Translations under genes and position numbers: made by a program
Notes under the pieces: model-generated
Databases searched by the model: none
What the model was told of the DNA's origin: nothing
Seen by the model: only the letters and a program-made list of their open reading frames with translations
Shown: positions 1 to 8,413 of the stretch, piece by piece
How the letters are laid out: each line of letters opens with the position of its first letter
How positions within the stretch are numbered: the stretch's first letter is position 1
Source: Candidatus Protochlamydia phocaeensis
Lineage (GTDB): Bacteria > Chlamydiota > Chlamydiia > Chlamydiales > Parachlamydiaceae
Length of the DNA stretch: 64,000 nt
NCBI RefSeq assembly: GCF_001545115.1
Contig: NZ_FCNU01000022.1
Location: 152,544 to 216,543, forward strand
Reading direction: 5' to 3'

Positions 1-499
1 TTGATTGATTCTCTTGGACATCCTTGCATATTTCTCTCATGTCTTCCAAAGCGCTGCCAATGCCTTCAGCCATAAAGCGAAGACTTTGCTGCTTCATCGT
101 TGAGGCTTGGACTGAACCGGCGATGCCGTCCTGATAAGAAGAAATACTTTTGGCAACTTGAGAGAGTTTTTCTTGTTGAAGCTCAACGGCTTTCGATTTC
201 CGCTCAAGTTCGCCCTGTTCTACACTCAGCGCTGCGTTACCGTCAATTAATTTGCGCTGGGTTTCGCTCTCTTGAGATAAAAAATATTTGATATCTCTTT
301 GGTTGAATTCAATGCGTTCTGTTAGCTCTGAAATAGCTTGGCGATTTTCCTGGATTTTCAGGTGTGTTTGGCATAATTTTTTTATGCGTTCTAGACCTTT
401 GCTTTCTTCTCTTTGATACAGCTCTTCTTCTTTCAAAGGCATAGGGCCTTGACAAATAGGCTCTGGATTAATCAAAGGAGAGATCACAAGTGTTGCCAT
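1..499 (-). CDS. Coiled-coil protein, 3' end cut by the window edge
   Basis: An open frame starts at 499 and runs off the left edge without a stop, giving about 166 residues. The start (MATLVISPLIN) is preceded by AAGGAG at good spacing. The visible part is rich in Glu, Gln, Lys and Leu, with heptad-like spacing from about residue 30 onwards, so it is probably a coiled coil. No signal peptide or membrane segment is seen in this portion. It lies 77 bases downstream of the repeat-rich coiled-coil gene on the same strand and may be co-transcribed with it. I recognise no family. Function is unknown; a secreted or inclusion-associated protein is possible by analogy with its neighbour. Confidence 0.75.
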   Translation of the reverse strand, partial: MATLVISPLINPEPICQGPMPLKEEELYQREESKGLERIKKLCQTHLKIQENRQAISELTERIEFNQRDIKYFLSQESETQRKLIDGNAALSVEQGELERKSKAVELQQEKLSQVAKSISSYQDGIAGSVQASTMKQQSLRFMAEGIGSALEDMREICKDVQENQS

Positions 500-576
500 T
501 TTAGCTCCTTAAGTGTTGAAAGACAACATTAATTTTTTTATTCTTGCATGTGCCAAAAGAAAGGCTTGCCAGCTCT

Positions 577-2160
577 TTATGGCATAAATACGCGCAAGAA
601 AATGTTTTTTCGCTTGTTTTGATAGCTAGCTTTCGCATAGTTAAACACGTTCCTATCTTCTTCATTTGGATGCAAAGAGCGATAGTCTTGTTCATAATGC
701 TGCAATTCTTTTCGGCGCAAATACTGATTTAAGCGGCAAAAAACCAAATAGATGCCTCCAATGAATAAGGTGGCAAAAGCAATTGTCGCAATGGAGGCGG
801 AGGCGGCTAGGCCAATAAAGAGAGTCGCTCCTGAGATTAGCCCGGTGGCCGTATAGCTAATAGCTGTATCGGATTGGATGAATTTTTCTCTTTCCACACT
901 GATTTCGAATCCTCTAAATGTCGCTTGAAGCTCTTCATTCTTGGCTGCAAGCGTTTCAAATCTTCCTTCAAGCGTGTCATAAGCTTCGACAAGATGTTCG
1001 CAACGCTCTTTTAGACGTGTGGTTCGACTGTCTAATTGATTAAAACGCCCATCCAGTTCCGTATATTCATCTTCCAATTCATGCGAGCGGGTGCCAAGGG
1101 CGTTTGTTTGCTGTCCCAATTCTCCGAATTGATTTTCCAACCCTTTATATTCTTCTGTTAAGTGCTCCGATCGTGTTTTTAAAGAGCCAGTTTGCTCTTC
1201 CAAACCATGAAAGGTACCTTTTAATGCTTGATAATCCTGTCCTAAATGCTCAGAATCTTCTTTGAGGGTACTAGTTTGCGTGTTGAGTTGATGGAATTTA
1301 TCTTCTAAGGCTTGGCAATCGCCATCCAGGCGGGCTGTATGCTCTTTTAATTCGCTGGTTTGTTCCTGGAGATGATGAAATTTATCGTCTAGTTCTTGAT
1401 AGCCGTCTTTGATTCCATCCGACTGAGCCTTTAATTGATGGTTTTTCTCGTTCAAATCGCTAAATGCTTCTTCCATTGTCTCATATTTTTCTTTGAGTTC
1501 GCTAGATTGATGGTGAAGGCCGTCCGTCTGTTCTCCTAGTTTTCGAAGGCCCTCTTCTAATTCCCGCTGCTCTTTGCTTAAAACTGTTGTTTGGACTTTT
1601 AATTCGCCCGTGTTTTTTTCAAGTGCATCAAACGTCTTGCCTAGCCTTTGATATTGTTCTGCTAATTCGCTCGATTGAGTATCCAATTCCTTTGTGGTAT
1701 CATGTAATCCGCTAAATTGTTTTTCTAAATTCTGGCAATGCTGGTTTAACTGCTCATAATTATCGCCTAAATGATGGGTTTGAGAAGCAAGCTGTTCGAC
1801 TTCTTTTTCCAGCTCTTTAGAGCGTTGATGATTTTTTTGAGTGGAAGATTTAAGTTGTGCCGTATTTTCATCCAGCGTTTGGAACTGAAGTTTTATGCCT
1901 TCTTGCTCTTTGACTAAGCTATCGACTATTGTTGTGAGGAGTCGATTTTCTTGTTGTAGGACAACGGTATACTTTTCCAAACTAGGAGAAGGGGTTAGAG
2001 TAGAATCTATTAAAGACATGGCCATCTTAGATCCATCTTCAGCAGATTGAGCGAGTGGGTTGGGTGTGATCGTGCGGCCAAACGCTTGGCTGATAGGCTG
2101 GGGTAATGGGGGGAAATCTTGCTTTTCTCCACCCACAGGGGAGAGGCCGACACCATACAT
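577..2160 (-). CDS. Repeat coiled-coil protein with C-terminal membrane hairpin, Inc-like
   Basis: The 527-residue protein has three parts. Residues 1-96 are a leader rich in Pro and Ser. Residues 97-404 are eleven consecutive units of exactly 28 residues (four heptads), each with Leu or another hydrophobic residue at fixed positions, often beginning with a QT or NT pair and containing a [F/L]xxL end. A partial twelfth unit follows. Residues about 434-474 form two hydrophobic stretches split by a short turn, the bilobed pattern of chlamydial inclusion-membrane (Inc) proteins. A basic tail of about 50 residues follows. AGGAG precedes the ATG. There is no N-terminal signal peptide. I infer a T3S-exported membrane-anchored rod; this is not proven. 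Confidence 0.85.
   Translation of the reverse strand: MYGVGLSPVGGEKQDFPPLPQPISQAFGRTITPNPLAQSAEDGSKMAMSLIDSTLTPSPSLEKYTVVLQQENRLLTTIVDSLVKEQEGIKLQFQTLDENTAQLKSSTQKNHQRSKELEKEVEQLASQTHHLGDNYEQLNQHCQNLEKQFSGLHDTTKELDTQSSELAEQYQRLGKTFDALEKNTGELKVQTTVLSKEQRELEEGLRKLGEQTDGLHHQSSELKEKYETMEEAFSDLNEKNHQLKAQSDGIKDGYQELDDKFHHLQEQTSELKEHTARLDGDCQALEDKFHQLNTQTSTLKEDSEHLGQDYQALKGTFHGLEEQTGSLKTRSEHLTEEYKGLENQFGELGQQTNALGTRSHELEDEYTELDGRFNQLDSRTTRLKERCEHLVEAYDTLEGRFETLAAKNEELQATFRGFEISVEREKFIQSDTAISYTATGLISGATLFIGLAASASIATIAFATLFIGGIYLVFCRLNQYLRRKELQHYEQDYRSLHPNEEDRNVFNYAKASYQNKRKNIFLRVFMP
949..1872 (-). repeat. Eleven in-frame 84-bp (28-residue) repeats
   Basis: The coding sequence here encodes eleven back-to-back units with no insertion or deletion between them. 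Each unit keeps the same hydrophobic register, with Leu at unit positions 7, 14, 21 and 28 in most copies. The last six units are the most alike; the first ones are more diverged. Confidence 0.85.
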
Positions 2161-2349
2161 ATATTCTCCTAATAGGTAATAAAGGAATCAAAAAGTACTT
2201 TTATGCAATTACTCGATGTTAAAATGAGATGGCTTATGCAGATGAAGTTAAAAAACTATAACAGTGTTTCTTTTCCTTTTACTGTACAGTTAAAATAATA
2301 ATTTTTCCATTGTAATAATGGAATTTTTATTGTTGGCAAGTTGCGGCCA

Positions 2350-5028
2350 TTATTTGTTTTTTATCTCTGATAAAAACCATCGGCTAATCAGATTGGCAAC
2401 AAGTCCGCTCCATCCAGTTTGATGGGACGCGCCTAAGCCCGCTCCCGTCTCGCCATGGTAGTATTCATAAAATAGCAGGAGATCTTTCCAATAAGGGTCT
2501 TCTTCAAAGAAGCGGCGGTTACCATAAACAGGCCTTTGGCCGTGTCCGTTTCTGCGAAAAATGTTGATGAGGGCATGGCGAATGAATTCGGCCATTTGTA
2601 AAGGAGTCAGGGACGCAGAATGATCTGTTTGAATGAGAATGGTTTCGCCAATTGCTTGATGCAAGCGATAGAGCGAGCTTAAAATAAGAATATTGGGTGG
2701 AAACCAGACAGGTCCCCGCCAGTTGGAATTTCCTCCTTTAATAACAGTCGTCGCCTCTCCCGGTTCATAGTCGACATCTGTTCCATTAAAATGAAAAGGG
2801 TGATCTTTGTGGTATTTAGAGAGGCTGCGGATGCCATGCGGAGATTTAAATTCATTTTCATTCCACAAATAACTAAGCAAGCGCTGCATCTGTTCGATAT
2901 TCATGAGCGAGAATAAATAGCGCTTCTTGCCTTGATACTCGAGAATGGTCAAACAGCGTTTTATAAGCGGGGCATTATTAGCCATGAAAAGTTGAAAGTT
3001 CTCCTTGAAATGCGGATATTGATCGATTTCATCCTCATCCAGAAAATCTAAGCAGAAAAAAGGGATAATGCCGACGAAGGAGCGGACTTTTAAGGGCTGC
3101 CATTTACCATTGGGATAAGAAATGACATCATAGAAGAACCCGTCTTTTTCATCCCACATATTGAATAAGTTCGGATCGATCGGCTGCATGGCTCCGACAA
3201 TATAGACGAAATGTTCAAAGTAGGTTGTTGCAATTCCTTGAAAGATAGGGTTTCCCTTTGCAAGCTCTAAGGCGATTTTGGTCAAAAGCAAAGAAAAAAA
3301 TCCCATCCATCCCGTTCCGTCTGATTGCTCAATATAGCCTCCATCCGGCAGTGTCTGGCTGCGATCAATGACAGAAATGTTATCTAAGCCTAGAAACCCT
3401 CCTTCAAAGAAGTTATTGCCATAGCGATCAACTTTATTCACCCACCATGCAAAGTTGTTCGTTAATTTTAAGAAACAAATCTCCAAGAAGTCTCTGTCGC
3501 CTTGTCCTTTTTTCTCCTCTTCAAATTTGTAAAGCTGCCATAAGGCCCATGCCTGGACGGGAGGATTGCAATCGGAAAATTCCCACTCATAGGCAGGAAT
3601 TTGCCCATTCGGATGCTGAAACTGATGGGTCAGCAGCAAGTGCAGTTGCTCTTTAGCAAAGTCTAAATCTACTAGAGCTAAAGCAATGGTGTGAAAGGAT
3701 AGATCCCAAGCCGCAAACCAGGGGTATTCCCATTTATCCGGCATGGAGATGACGTTATAAGAAAATAAATGCGTCCAATGGACATTGCGGCTGTCCTCAT
3801 GACCTGAAGGAGGCGGTTGGCTTGGGTCATCCCCCTCAAGCCATTTGGCCACATTATAAAAATAGAGCTGCTTGTTCCAGAGCATGCCGGCCAGGGCTTG
3901 CCTTTGAATGAGCTTGTCTTCCGCTGATAGGCCTGGAGCATGCACGGCTTCGTAAAAGGCATCGGCTTCTTGCCGGCGCTGCTCAAAAATGGCATTGAAC
4001 TCTTCAAAGGGATCTTCAAGCAACTGAGGAGTCAGCCTGATGCGCACGGTGAAAGAGCTTTGAGGGGCGATTTCTTTGCTTGCATAATGAAATCCCGCTT
4101 TTGTTCCTTCTTCTTGATGAATGCAAGGGTCCCCTTGAATAATCCAGCGATGAAAGGCGTCTTTCACATAAGGTGTGCGATTGGGTTTATTCTCTACTTT
4201 TTCCGTATTGGTCTCATTATTGGTAAATAAAAGAGAGGCTTCAGGATCGGCATAGGCATAAAAAGGAGCGGGACGATAAGCAGGAGGAATCCATTCAGGT
4301 AAAGGAAGTGCCGTGGGATCTATCCATAAGCTGCATTGTTCAGGCTGTTTATCATTCTTCTTCATACGAGGAGTAGGGGCATAGGGAGGAGTCCAAGACC
4401 AGGTATTGCGGAACCATAATTGAGGGATGAGGTGCAGGCGGGCGGATTCTGGGCCGCGGTTATAGGCCTGAATGCGTATGCAAATATCTTCAGGCGAAGC
4501 TTTTACATATTCGATAAACACATCAAAATACCGTCCCTGATCAAAAACCCCTGTATCGTAAATCTCATATTCGGGATCTTGCAAGGTTCGTTGATGGTTT
4601 TCTTGCACAAGTTTTTCATAGGGGAATTCCTCTTGCGGATACTTATATAAATATTTCATATAAGAATGCGTTGGCGTGGAATCTAGATAAAAATAAGCCT
4701 CCTTTACATCTTCGCCATGATTGCCTTCGAGGTGGCTGAGTCCAAAGAGACGCTCCTTCAAAATGGGATCTTTCTCATTCCATAGAGCAACTGAGAAAAT
4801 GGTTGTCTGATAGGTGTCGCTAAAGCCGGCTAGCCCGTCTTCTCCCCAACGATAGGCTTTAGAGCGGGCTAAATCATGAGGGAAATAGTTCCATGCATCG
4901 CCATTGGAACTGTAATCTTCGCGGACCGTTCCCCAGGCTCTTTCAGCGACATAAGGTCCCCATTTTTTCCAAAGAGGATAAACCTCTTTATGGGAGCTGT
5001 TTAGGCGTTGATGCTCGGCTGTATCCAT
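2350..5028 (-). CDS. GH63-like alpha-glucosidase (MGH1-like glycoside hydrolase)
   Basis: The 892-residue protein matches the long bacterial glucosidases of the GH63 / mannosyl-oligosaccharide-glucosidase type, an (alpha/alpha)6 barrel. Family landmarks are visible: WFAAWDLSFH near residue 441, carrying the presumed acid Asp; NSNWRGPVWFPPN near residue 775; and YYHGETGAGLGASHQTGW near residue 858, carrying the presumed base Glu. No signal peptide is seen, so it is probably cytosolic, releasing glucose from an alpha-glucoside. AAGGA precedes the ATG. It diverges from the gluconolactonase-gnd-glucose dehydrogenase operon across 229 bases, so it may feed glucose to that route. The substrate is unknown. 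Trehalose or glycosylglycerate-type sugars are alternatives within the family. Confidence 0.85.
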   Translation of the reverse strand: MDTAEHQRLNSSHKEVYPLWKKWGPYVAERAWGTVREDYSSNGDAWNYFPHDLARSKAYRWGEDGLAGFSDTYQTTIFSVALWNEKDPILKERLFGLSHLEGNHGEDVKEAYFYLDSTPTHSYMKYLYKYPQEEFPYEKLVQENHQRTLQDPEYEIYDTGVFDQGRYFDVFIEYVKASPEDICIRIQAYNRGPESARLHLIPQLWFRNTWSWTPPYAPTPRMKKNDKQPEQCSLWIDPTALPLPEWIPPAYRPAPFYAYADPEASLLFTNNETNTEKVENKPNRTPYVKDAFHRWIIQGDPCIHQEEGTKAGFHYASKEIAPQSSFTVRIRLTPQLLEDPFEEFNAIFEQRRQEADAFYEAVHAPGLSAEDKLIQRQALAGMLWNKQLYFYNVAKWLEGDDPSQPPPSGHEDSRNVHWTHLFSYNVISMPDKWEYPWFAAWDLSFHTIALALVDLDFAKEQLHLLLTHQFQHPNGQIPAYEWEFSDCNPPVQAWALWQLYKFEEEKKGQGDRDFLEICFLKLTNNFAWWVNKVDRYGNNFFEGGFLGLDNISVIDRSQTLPDGGYIEQSDGTGWMGFFSLLLTKIALELAKGNPIFQGIATTYFEHFVYIVGAMQPIDPNLFNMWDEKDGFFYDVISYPNGKWQPLKVRSFVGIIPFFCLDFLDEDEIDQYPHFKENFQLFMANNAPLIKRCLTILEYQGKKRYLFSLMNIEQMQRLLSYLWNENEFKSPHGIRSLSKYHKDHPFHFNGTDVDYEPGEATTVIKGGNSNWRGPVWFPPNILILSSLYRLHQAIGETILIQTDHSASLTPLQMAEFIRHALINIFRRNGHGQRPVYGNRRFFEEDPYWKDLLLFYEYYHGETGAGLGASHQTGWSGLVANLISRWFLSEIKNK

Positions 5029-5166
5029 GATTTCCTTAAAATAAATATTTTATAAAATCCCCATCTTCCTTATTTAATAAAGAAAATTAGAAGTTAAGGG
5101 AAAGCTTAAGATGCCCTCCTTTATCTTTTTCTCCCAAAACATTCAAATTCAATTATTAGTATTGCT

Positions 5167-5208
5167 AGCCCCTCTTTTGTTTGGTTTGACGCATTGAAGG
5201 GGCTTTTT
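5167..5208 (+). terminator. Terminator-like hairpin in leader of the gluconolactonase operon
   Basis: AGCCCCT at 5167-5173 pairs with AGGGGCT at 5198-5204, followed directly by TTTTTCT. No plus-strand gene lies upstream in this divergent gap, so on the plus strand the hairpin would sit in the leader of the gene at 5258. It could act as an attenuator, or be fortuitous. Confidence 0.4.
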
Positions 5209-5257
5209 CTTGATAAAAAGCCTCAAAGATTAGGCGAACATCTACTCTTGATTACGT

Positions 5258-6148
5258 ATGGAAGAACTTAAGTGTGTCTTAAAAACAGAGGCGATATTAG
5301 GCGAATCGCCGGTCTGGTCGTCTAGCGATCAGAAATTGTATTGGGTAGATATTTTAAGATGTCGGATTTTTTGTTTTGATCCTCAAACGGATCAAAATCA
5401 AGTGGTTGCTACTTTGCCTCAATTGGTGACAGCCTTTGCCTTTTGCGAGAGCGGAAAATTTGTTTTAGCGCTTGCCCATGGGATTGGTCTATTAGACCGG
5501 CAAAGCGGTAAGCTGGACATGATCAGCGAACCGGAAAAAGATAGACCTGATAATCGCTTCAATGATGGCAAGTGCGATCGGCAAGGGCGCTTTTGGTGCG
5601 GAACAATGAATCTGGTTGAGCCGCAGAAGGACACGGGCAATCTTTATCGCCTGAATCGGGATCGCTCGTTAACAGGGATGCAAGATCATGTGAAGCTGAC
5701 AAATGGGATGGGCTGGAGCCCGGATAATCGCACCATGTACTTTACAGAGACGAAACGCTACGCCATTTTTGCATACGACTTTAATCCTGAAACGGGATCC
5801 ATTACCAACCGCCGTGTCTTTGTTCAATTGGATGCAAATGACTTTCCTGTGGGAGGGCCTGATGGATTGACAGTCGATCAAGAGGGATATGTTTGGAGCG
5901 CTCATTACGGCAGGGGAAAAATTGTCCGCTATAGTCCGGAAGGCGTAAAAGAACGCGTCATCACCTTGCCGGTTCCGCGTCCCACTAGCTGTGCGTTTGG
6001 AGGGGAAAACCTAGATATTCTATTCATGACAACAGCCAGAGAAAATATGTCTAGAGAAGAGATTGAGCAATATCCGTTATCCGGCAGCCTATTTGCTGTC
6101 CGGACAGAGGTAAAGGGATTGCCGGAAGCACATTATAAAGACGCATAA
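5258..6148 (+). CDS. SMP-30/gluconolactonase family lactonase
   Basis: The 296-residue protein is a six-bladed beta-propeller of the SMP-30/regucalcin/gluconolactonase family, which hydrolyses sugar lactones using a bound divalent metal. Family marks are GESPVW near residue 15 (metal-ligand Glu), RFNDGKCDRQGRFWCGTM near residue 100, NGMGWSPDN with its conserved Asn near 145, and GGPDGLTVD with its metal-ligand Asp near 204. There is no signal peptide. It is the first gene of a three-gene operon with 6-phosphogluconate dehydrogenase (31 bases downstream) and glucose dehydrogenase. Its context makes D-glucono-1,5-lactone the likely substrate. The ribosome binding site is weak. Confidence 0.9.
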   Translation: MEELKCVLKTEAILGESPVWSSSDQKLYWVDILRCRIFCFDPQTDQNQVVATLPQLVTAFAFCESGKFVLALAHGIGLLDRQSGKLDMISEPEKDRPDNRFNDGKCDRQGRFWCGTMNLVEPQKDTGNLYRLNRDRSLTGMQDHVKLTNGMGWSPDNRTMYFTETKRYAIFAYDFNPETGSITNRRVFVQLDANDFPVGGPDGLTVDQEGYVWSAHYGRGKIVRYSPEGVKERVITLPVPRPTSCAFGGENLDILFMTTARENMSREEIEQYPLSGSLFAVRTEVKGLPEAHYKDA

Positions 6149-6179
6149 AATAATTATTAAGCGAGGGTGGAAGAAGCCT

Positions 6180-7190
6180 ATGCAAAATCATCAGCTTGAG
6201 TTAGCCATTATCGGATTGGGAAAAATGGGAGCCAATTTGGCCAGAAATGCCATGGATAAAGGCATACGAGTGGTTGGATATACCTTGGGAGGGGCTTCTG
6301 AGGATTTGATTCGGGCAGGACTTGTGAATTGCCGTTCTATCCAAGAGATTAAGCAGCATCTAAAGCCACCGCGCAAAGTGTTCTTATATATTCCAGCGGG
6401 GCCGGCTGTTGATGAAATGCTGGATCAATTGATGGGATGCCTCGATCCCGGAGATATTTTAATTGACGGGGGGAATTCCTATTGGGGGGATTCCATTCGC
6501 CGGCATGATAAGCTTGCTCAAAAGGGATTTCGCTTTATTGATTTGGGAACAAGCGGAGGCGTGTCAGGTGCACGTGAAGGCGCTTGCTTCATGGCGGGCG
6601 GAGACGATGAGGTTGTTGCCCAAATTGAACCTATTTTGCTCCAGCTGGCTGTGCAGGGCGGTTATGTCCATGCCGGCCCTCCTGGCGCGGGCCATTTTAC
6701 CAAGTTAGTGCATAATGGCATCGAATTCGGCATGCTCCAAGCAATCGGAGAAGGAATCGATCTTCTTGAGCATTTTCCCGTAAAGTTGAAAATTGACGAC
6801 GTGCTCCGTTGCTGGCGGTATGGATCTGTCATCCGCTCATGGCTGGTCGATCTAATGGAAGAAGCGTACCGGCAAGAAGGCGGGTTGGCAAATATTCCTC
6901 CTTATATAGAAGATACAGGCGAAGTCAACTGGCTGGTGAGCGATGCCATTCAAATGGAAGTGCCTATTCCGGTGATCAGTCAATCGGTAATGGAGCTCTT
7001 TGCTTCTCGTGATAAAACAAAGAACTGGGCAAGGGCAATTGCCATGATGCGGCATGGCTTTGGCGGCCATCCTTTTGGGGCTGATCCAGGTATTGTCCGC
7101 GAAAGAAGAGAAGGAAGGGTAGGAGCCATTTACCGTTTTGCACTCAAGAATAGGCAGCAGGCAGAACCTAAAGAGGCAAAGGTTAAATGA
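6180..7190 (+). CDS. gnd: 6-phosphogluconate dehydrogenase, short (NAD-type) form
   Basis: At 336 residues this is the short form of decarboxylating 6-phosphogluconate dehydrogenase (GntZ/YqeC type) rather than the usual 470-residue Gnd. The Rossmann motif GLGKMG sits near residue 12. The substrate loops are IDGGNSYWGDS and LGTSGGVSGAREGACFMAGG, and the catalytic GHFTKLVHNGIE helix is near residue 175. It converts 6-phosphogluconate to ribulose 5-phosphate and CO2. GAGGG precedes the ATG. Its last codons overlap the start of the glucose dehydrogenase gene (ATGA), so the two are translationally coupled. NAD preference is inferred from the short family, not visible directly. Confidence 0.92.
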   Translation: MQNHQLELAIIGLGKMGANLARNAMDKGIRVVGYTLGGASEDLIRAGLVNCRSIQEIKQHLKPPRKVFLYIPAGPAVDEMLDQLMGCLDPGDILIDGGNSYWGDSIRRHDKLAQKGFRFIDLGTSGGVSGAREGACFMAGGDDEVVAQIEPILLQLAVQGGYVHAGPPGAGHFTKLVHNGIEFGMLQAIGEGIDLLEHFPVKLKIDDVLRCWRYGSVIRSWLVDLMEEAYRQEGGLANIPPYIEDTGEVNWLVSDAIQMEVPIPVISQSVMELFASRDKTKNWARAIAMMRHGFGGHPFGADPGIVRERREGRVGAIYRFALKNRQQAEPKEAKVK

Positions 7191-8296
7191 AAGCGCTTGT
7201 TTTAAATACGGCGACGGGCAAGCTTCAACTGGAAGATCGTCCGGAGCCTGCCATTCAAAACCCGGATGAGATCAAACTGCGTGTCCATGAAGTGGGCATT
7301 TGCGGGACTGATCGGGATGAGGTAAAAGGCGCCGGACGGGCGCTGCCGCCTCCTGATAGCCAAGAGCTAATTATTGGGCATGAAATGATAGGCGAAGTCG
7401 TAGAGATCGGTTCTTCCGTTAAATCCGTTAAGCCCGGCGACTTTGCTACTTTCACCGTTCGCCGCGGATGCAATCATTGTTCGTCTTGTAAAAAAGGACG
7501 CTCGGACCTGTGCTATACGGGAGAGTATACGGAACGGGGAATCAAAGGAAAAAATGGTTATCAGGCGCAGTTTGTGGTGGATAAAGAAGCGTTTATCGTT
7601 CCCATTCCTTCCCATATGCGCTCCTTTGGCGTCTTGTGCGAGCCCACATCCGTCATTGAAAAAGCCATTGATGATGTTATTCGCATTCAGATAAATCGTT
7701 TGGTAGATTGGCCGGCTTCCAACCCTTTGCAGGGAAGAATAGCGCTTGTGGCGGGGATGGGCCCTGTCGGCCTCTTGGCGTCGATGGCGCTCCGCCTAAG
7801 GGGGGCGGAAGTCATTGGAATAGACATTGTCGGCTCAGATAGCCCGCGTCCCCGTTTACTAAGAAATATGGGAGGCACCTATTTAGATGTGAGGCAAGTT
7901 CATGTTTCTGATATTCCTAAGCTTTATGACGCGCCGGATATCATTGTGGAAGCCGCCGGAGTCACTTCATTGGACTTTAAGCTATGGCAAATCTTAGGGG
8001 TTAATGGCGCCTATGTGTTGACAGGCGTGACCCCTCCAAGCCAGCAAGTGCAAATTGATGGCGGCGACTTGATGCAGGAGTTGGTCTTTCATAATCAAGT
8101 GGTAGTTGGGAGTGTTAATGCAGCCAAGGCTCATTGGCAGCAAGGAGTCAAAGATTTAGAAGAAGCAAATAAGGCATGGCCAGGAGTAATTGAGCAAATC
8201 ATTACCCATCGCTTTTCCTTTGCGCAATTTGAGAATGCCCTCTTGTCTCATCCCCAGGATGAAATTAAAACGGTGATTTCTTGGACGTCTTCTTAG
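7187..8296 (+). CDS. gdh: Glucose 1-dehydrogenase-like zinc MDR dehydrogenase
   Basis: The 369-residue medium-chain dehydrogenase resembles archaeal-type glucose 1-dehydrogenase. Visible marks are GICGTDRDE near residue 38 (catalytic-zinc Cys), GHEMIGEV near residue 65 (His-Glu), the four-Cys structural zinc lobe CNHCSSCKKGRSDLC near residue 95, LCEPTSVIEKA near residue 149, and the Rossmann motif AGMGPVGLLA near residue 190. It would oxidise glucose to gluconolactone with NAD(P). It overlaps gnd by four bases, and the lactonase for its product is the first gene of the operon. The substrate is assigned from similarity and context; another aldose is possible. Confidence 0.85.
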   Translation: MKALVLNTATGKLQLEDRPEPAIQNPDEIKLRVHEVGICGTDRDEVKGAGRALPPPDSQELIIGHEMIGEVVEIGSSVKSVKPGDFATFTVRRGCNHCSSCKKGRSDLCYTGEYTERGIKGKNGYQAQFVVDKEAFIVPIPSHMRSFGVLCEPTSVIEKAIDDVIRIQINRLVDWPASNPLQGRIALVAGMGPVGLLASMALRLRGAEVIGIDIVGSDSPRPRLLRNMGGTYLDVRQVHVSDIPKLYDAPDIIVEAAGVTSLDFKLWQILGVNGAYVLTGVTPPSQQVQIDGGDLMQELVFHNQVVVGSVNAAKAHWQQGVKDLEEANKAWPGVIEQIITHRFSFAQFENALLSHPQDEIKTVISWTSS

Positions 8297-8310
8297 CGGT
8301 TTTAATAACC
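8293..8310 (-). repeat. Fragment of the TATTAAAACCGC dispersed repeat
   Basis: Read on the minus strand this gives TTATTAAAACCGCTAA, matching the core of the repeat family best seen at 11341, 28431, 30995 and 52723. It overlaps the last codon of the glucose dehydrogenase gene, so it could be a chance match. Confidence 0.35.
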
Positions 8311-8352
8311 TGAGTTAATCCCTTCTTTAAAGGGGGCTTAAACCAAATAAGA

Positions 8353-8385
8353 CTTATCTGCCGTGTGAATAAAGCAGCAGATAAG
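8353..8385. terminator. Hairpin between convergent genes
   Basis: CTTATCTGC at 8353-8361 pairs perfectly with GCAGATAAG at 8377-8385 around a 15-base loop. It lies in the 117-base gap between two converging genes and could end transcription from both sides. The T-run is poor. Confidence 0.5.
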
Positions 8386-8413
8386 CCTGTCCAACAAGAA
8401 AAAACGCCGTTTA

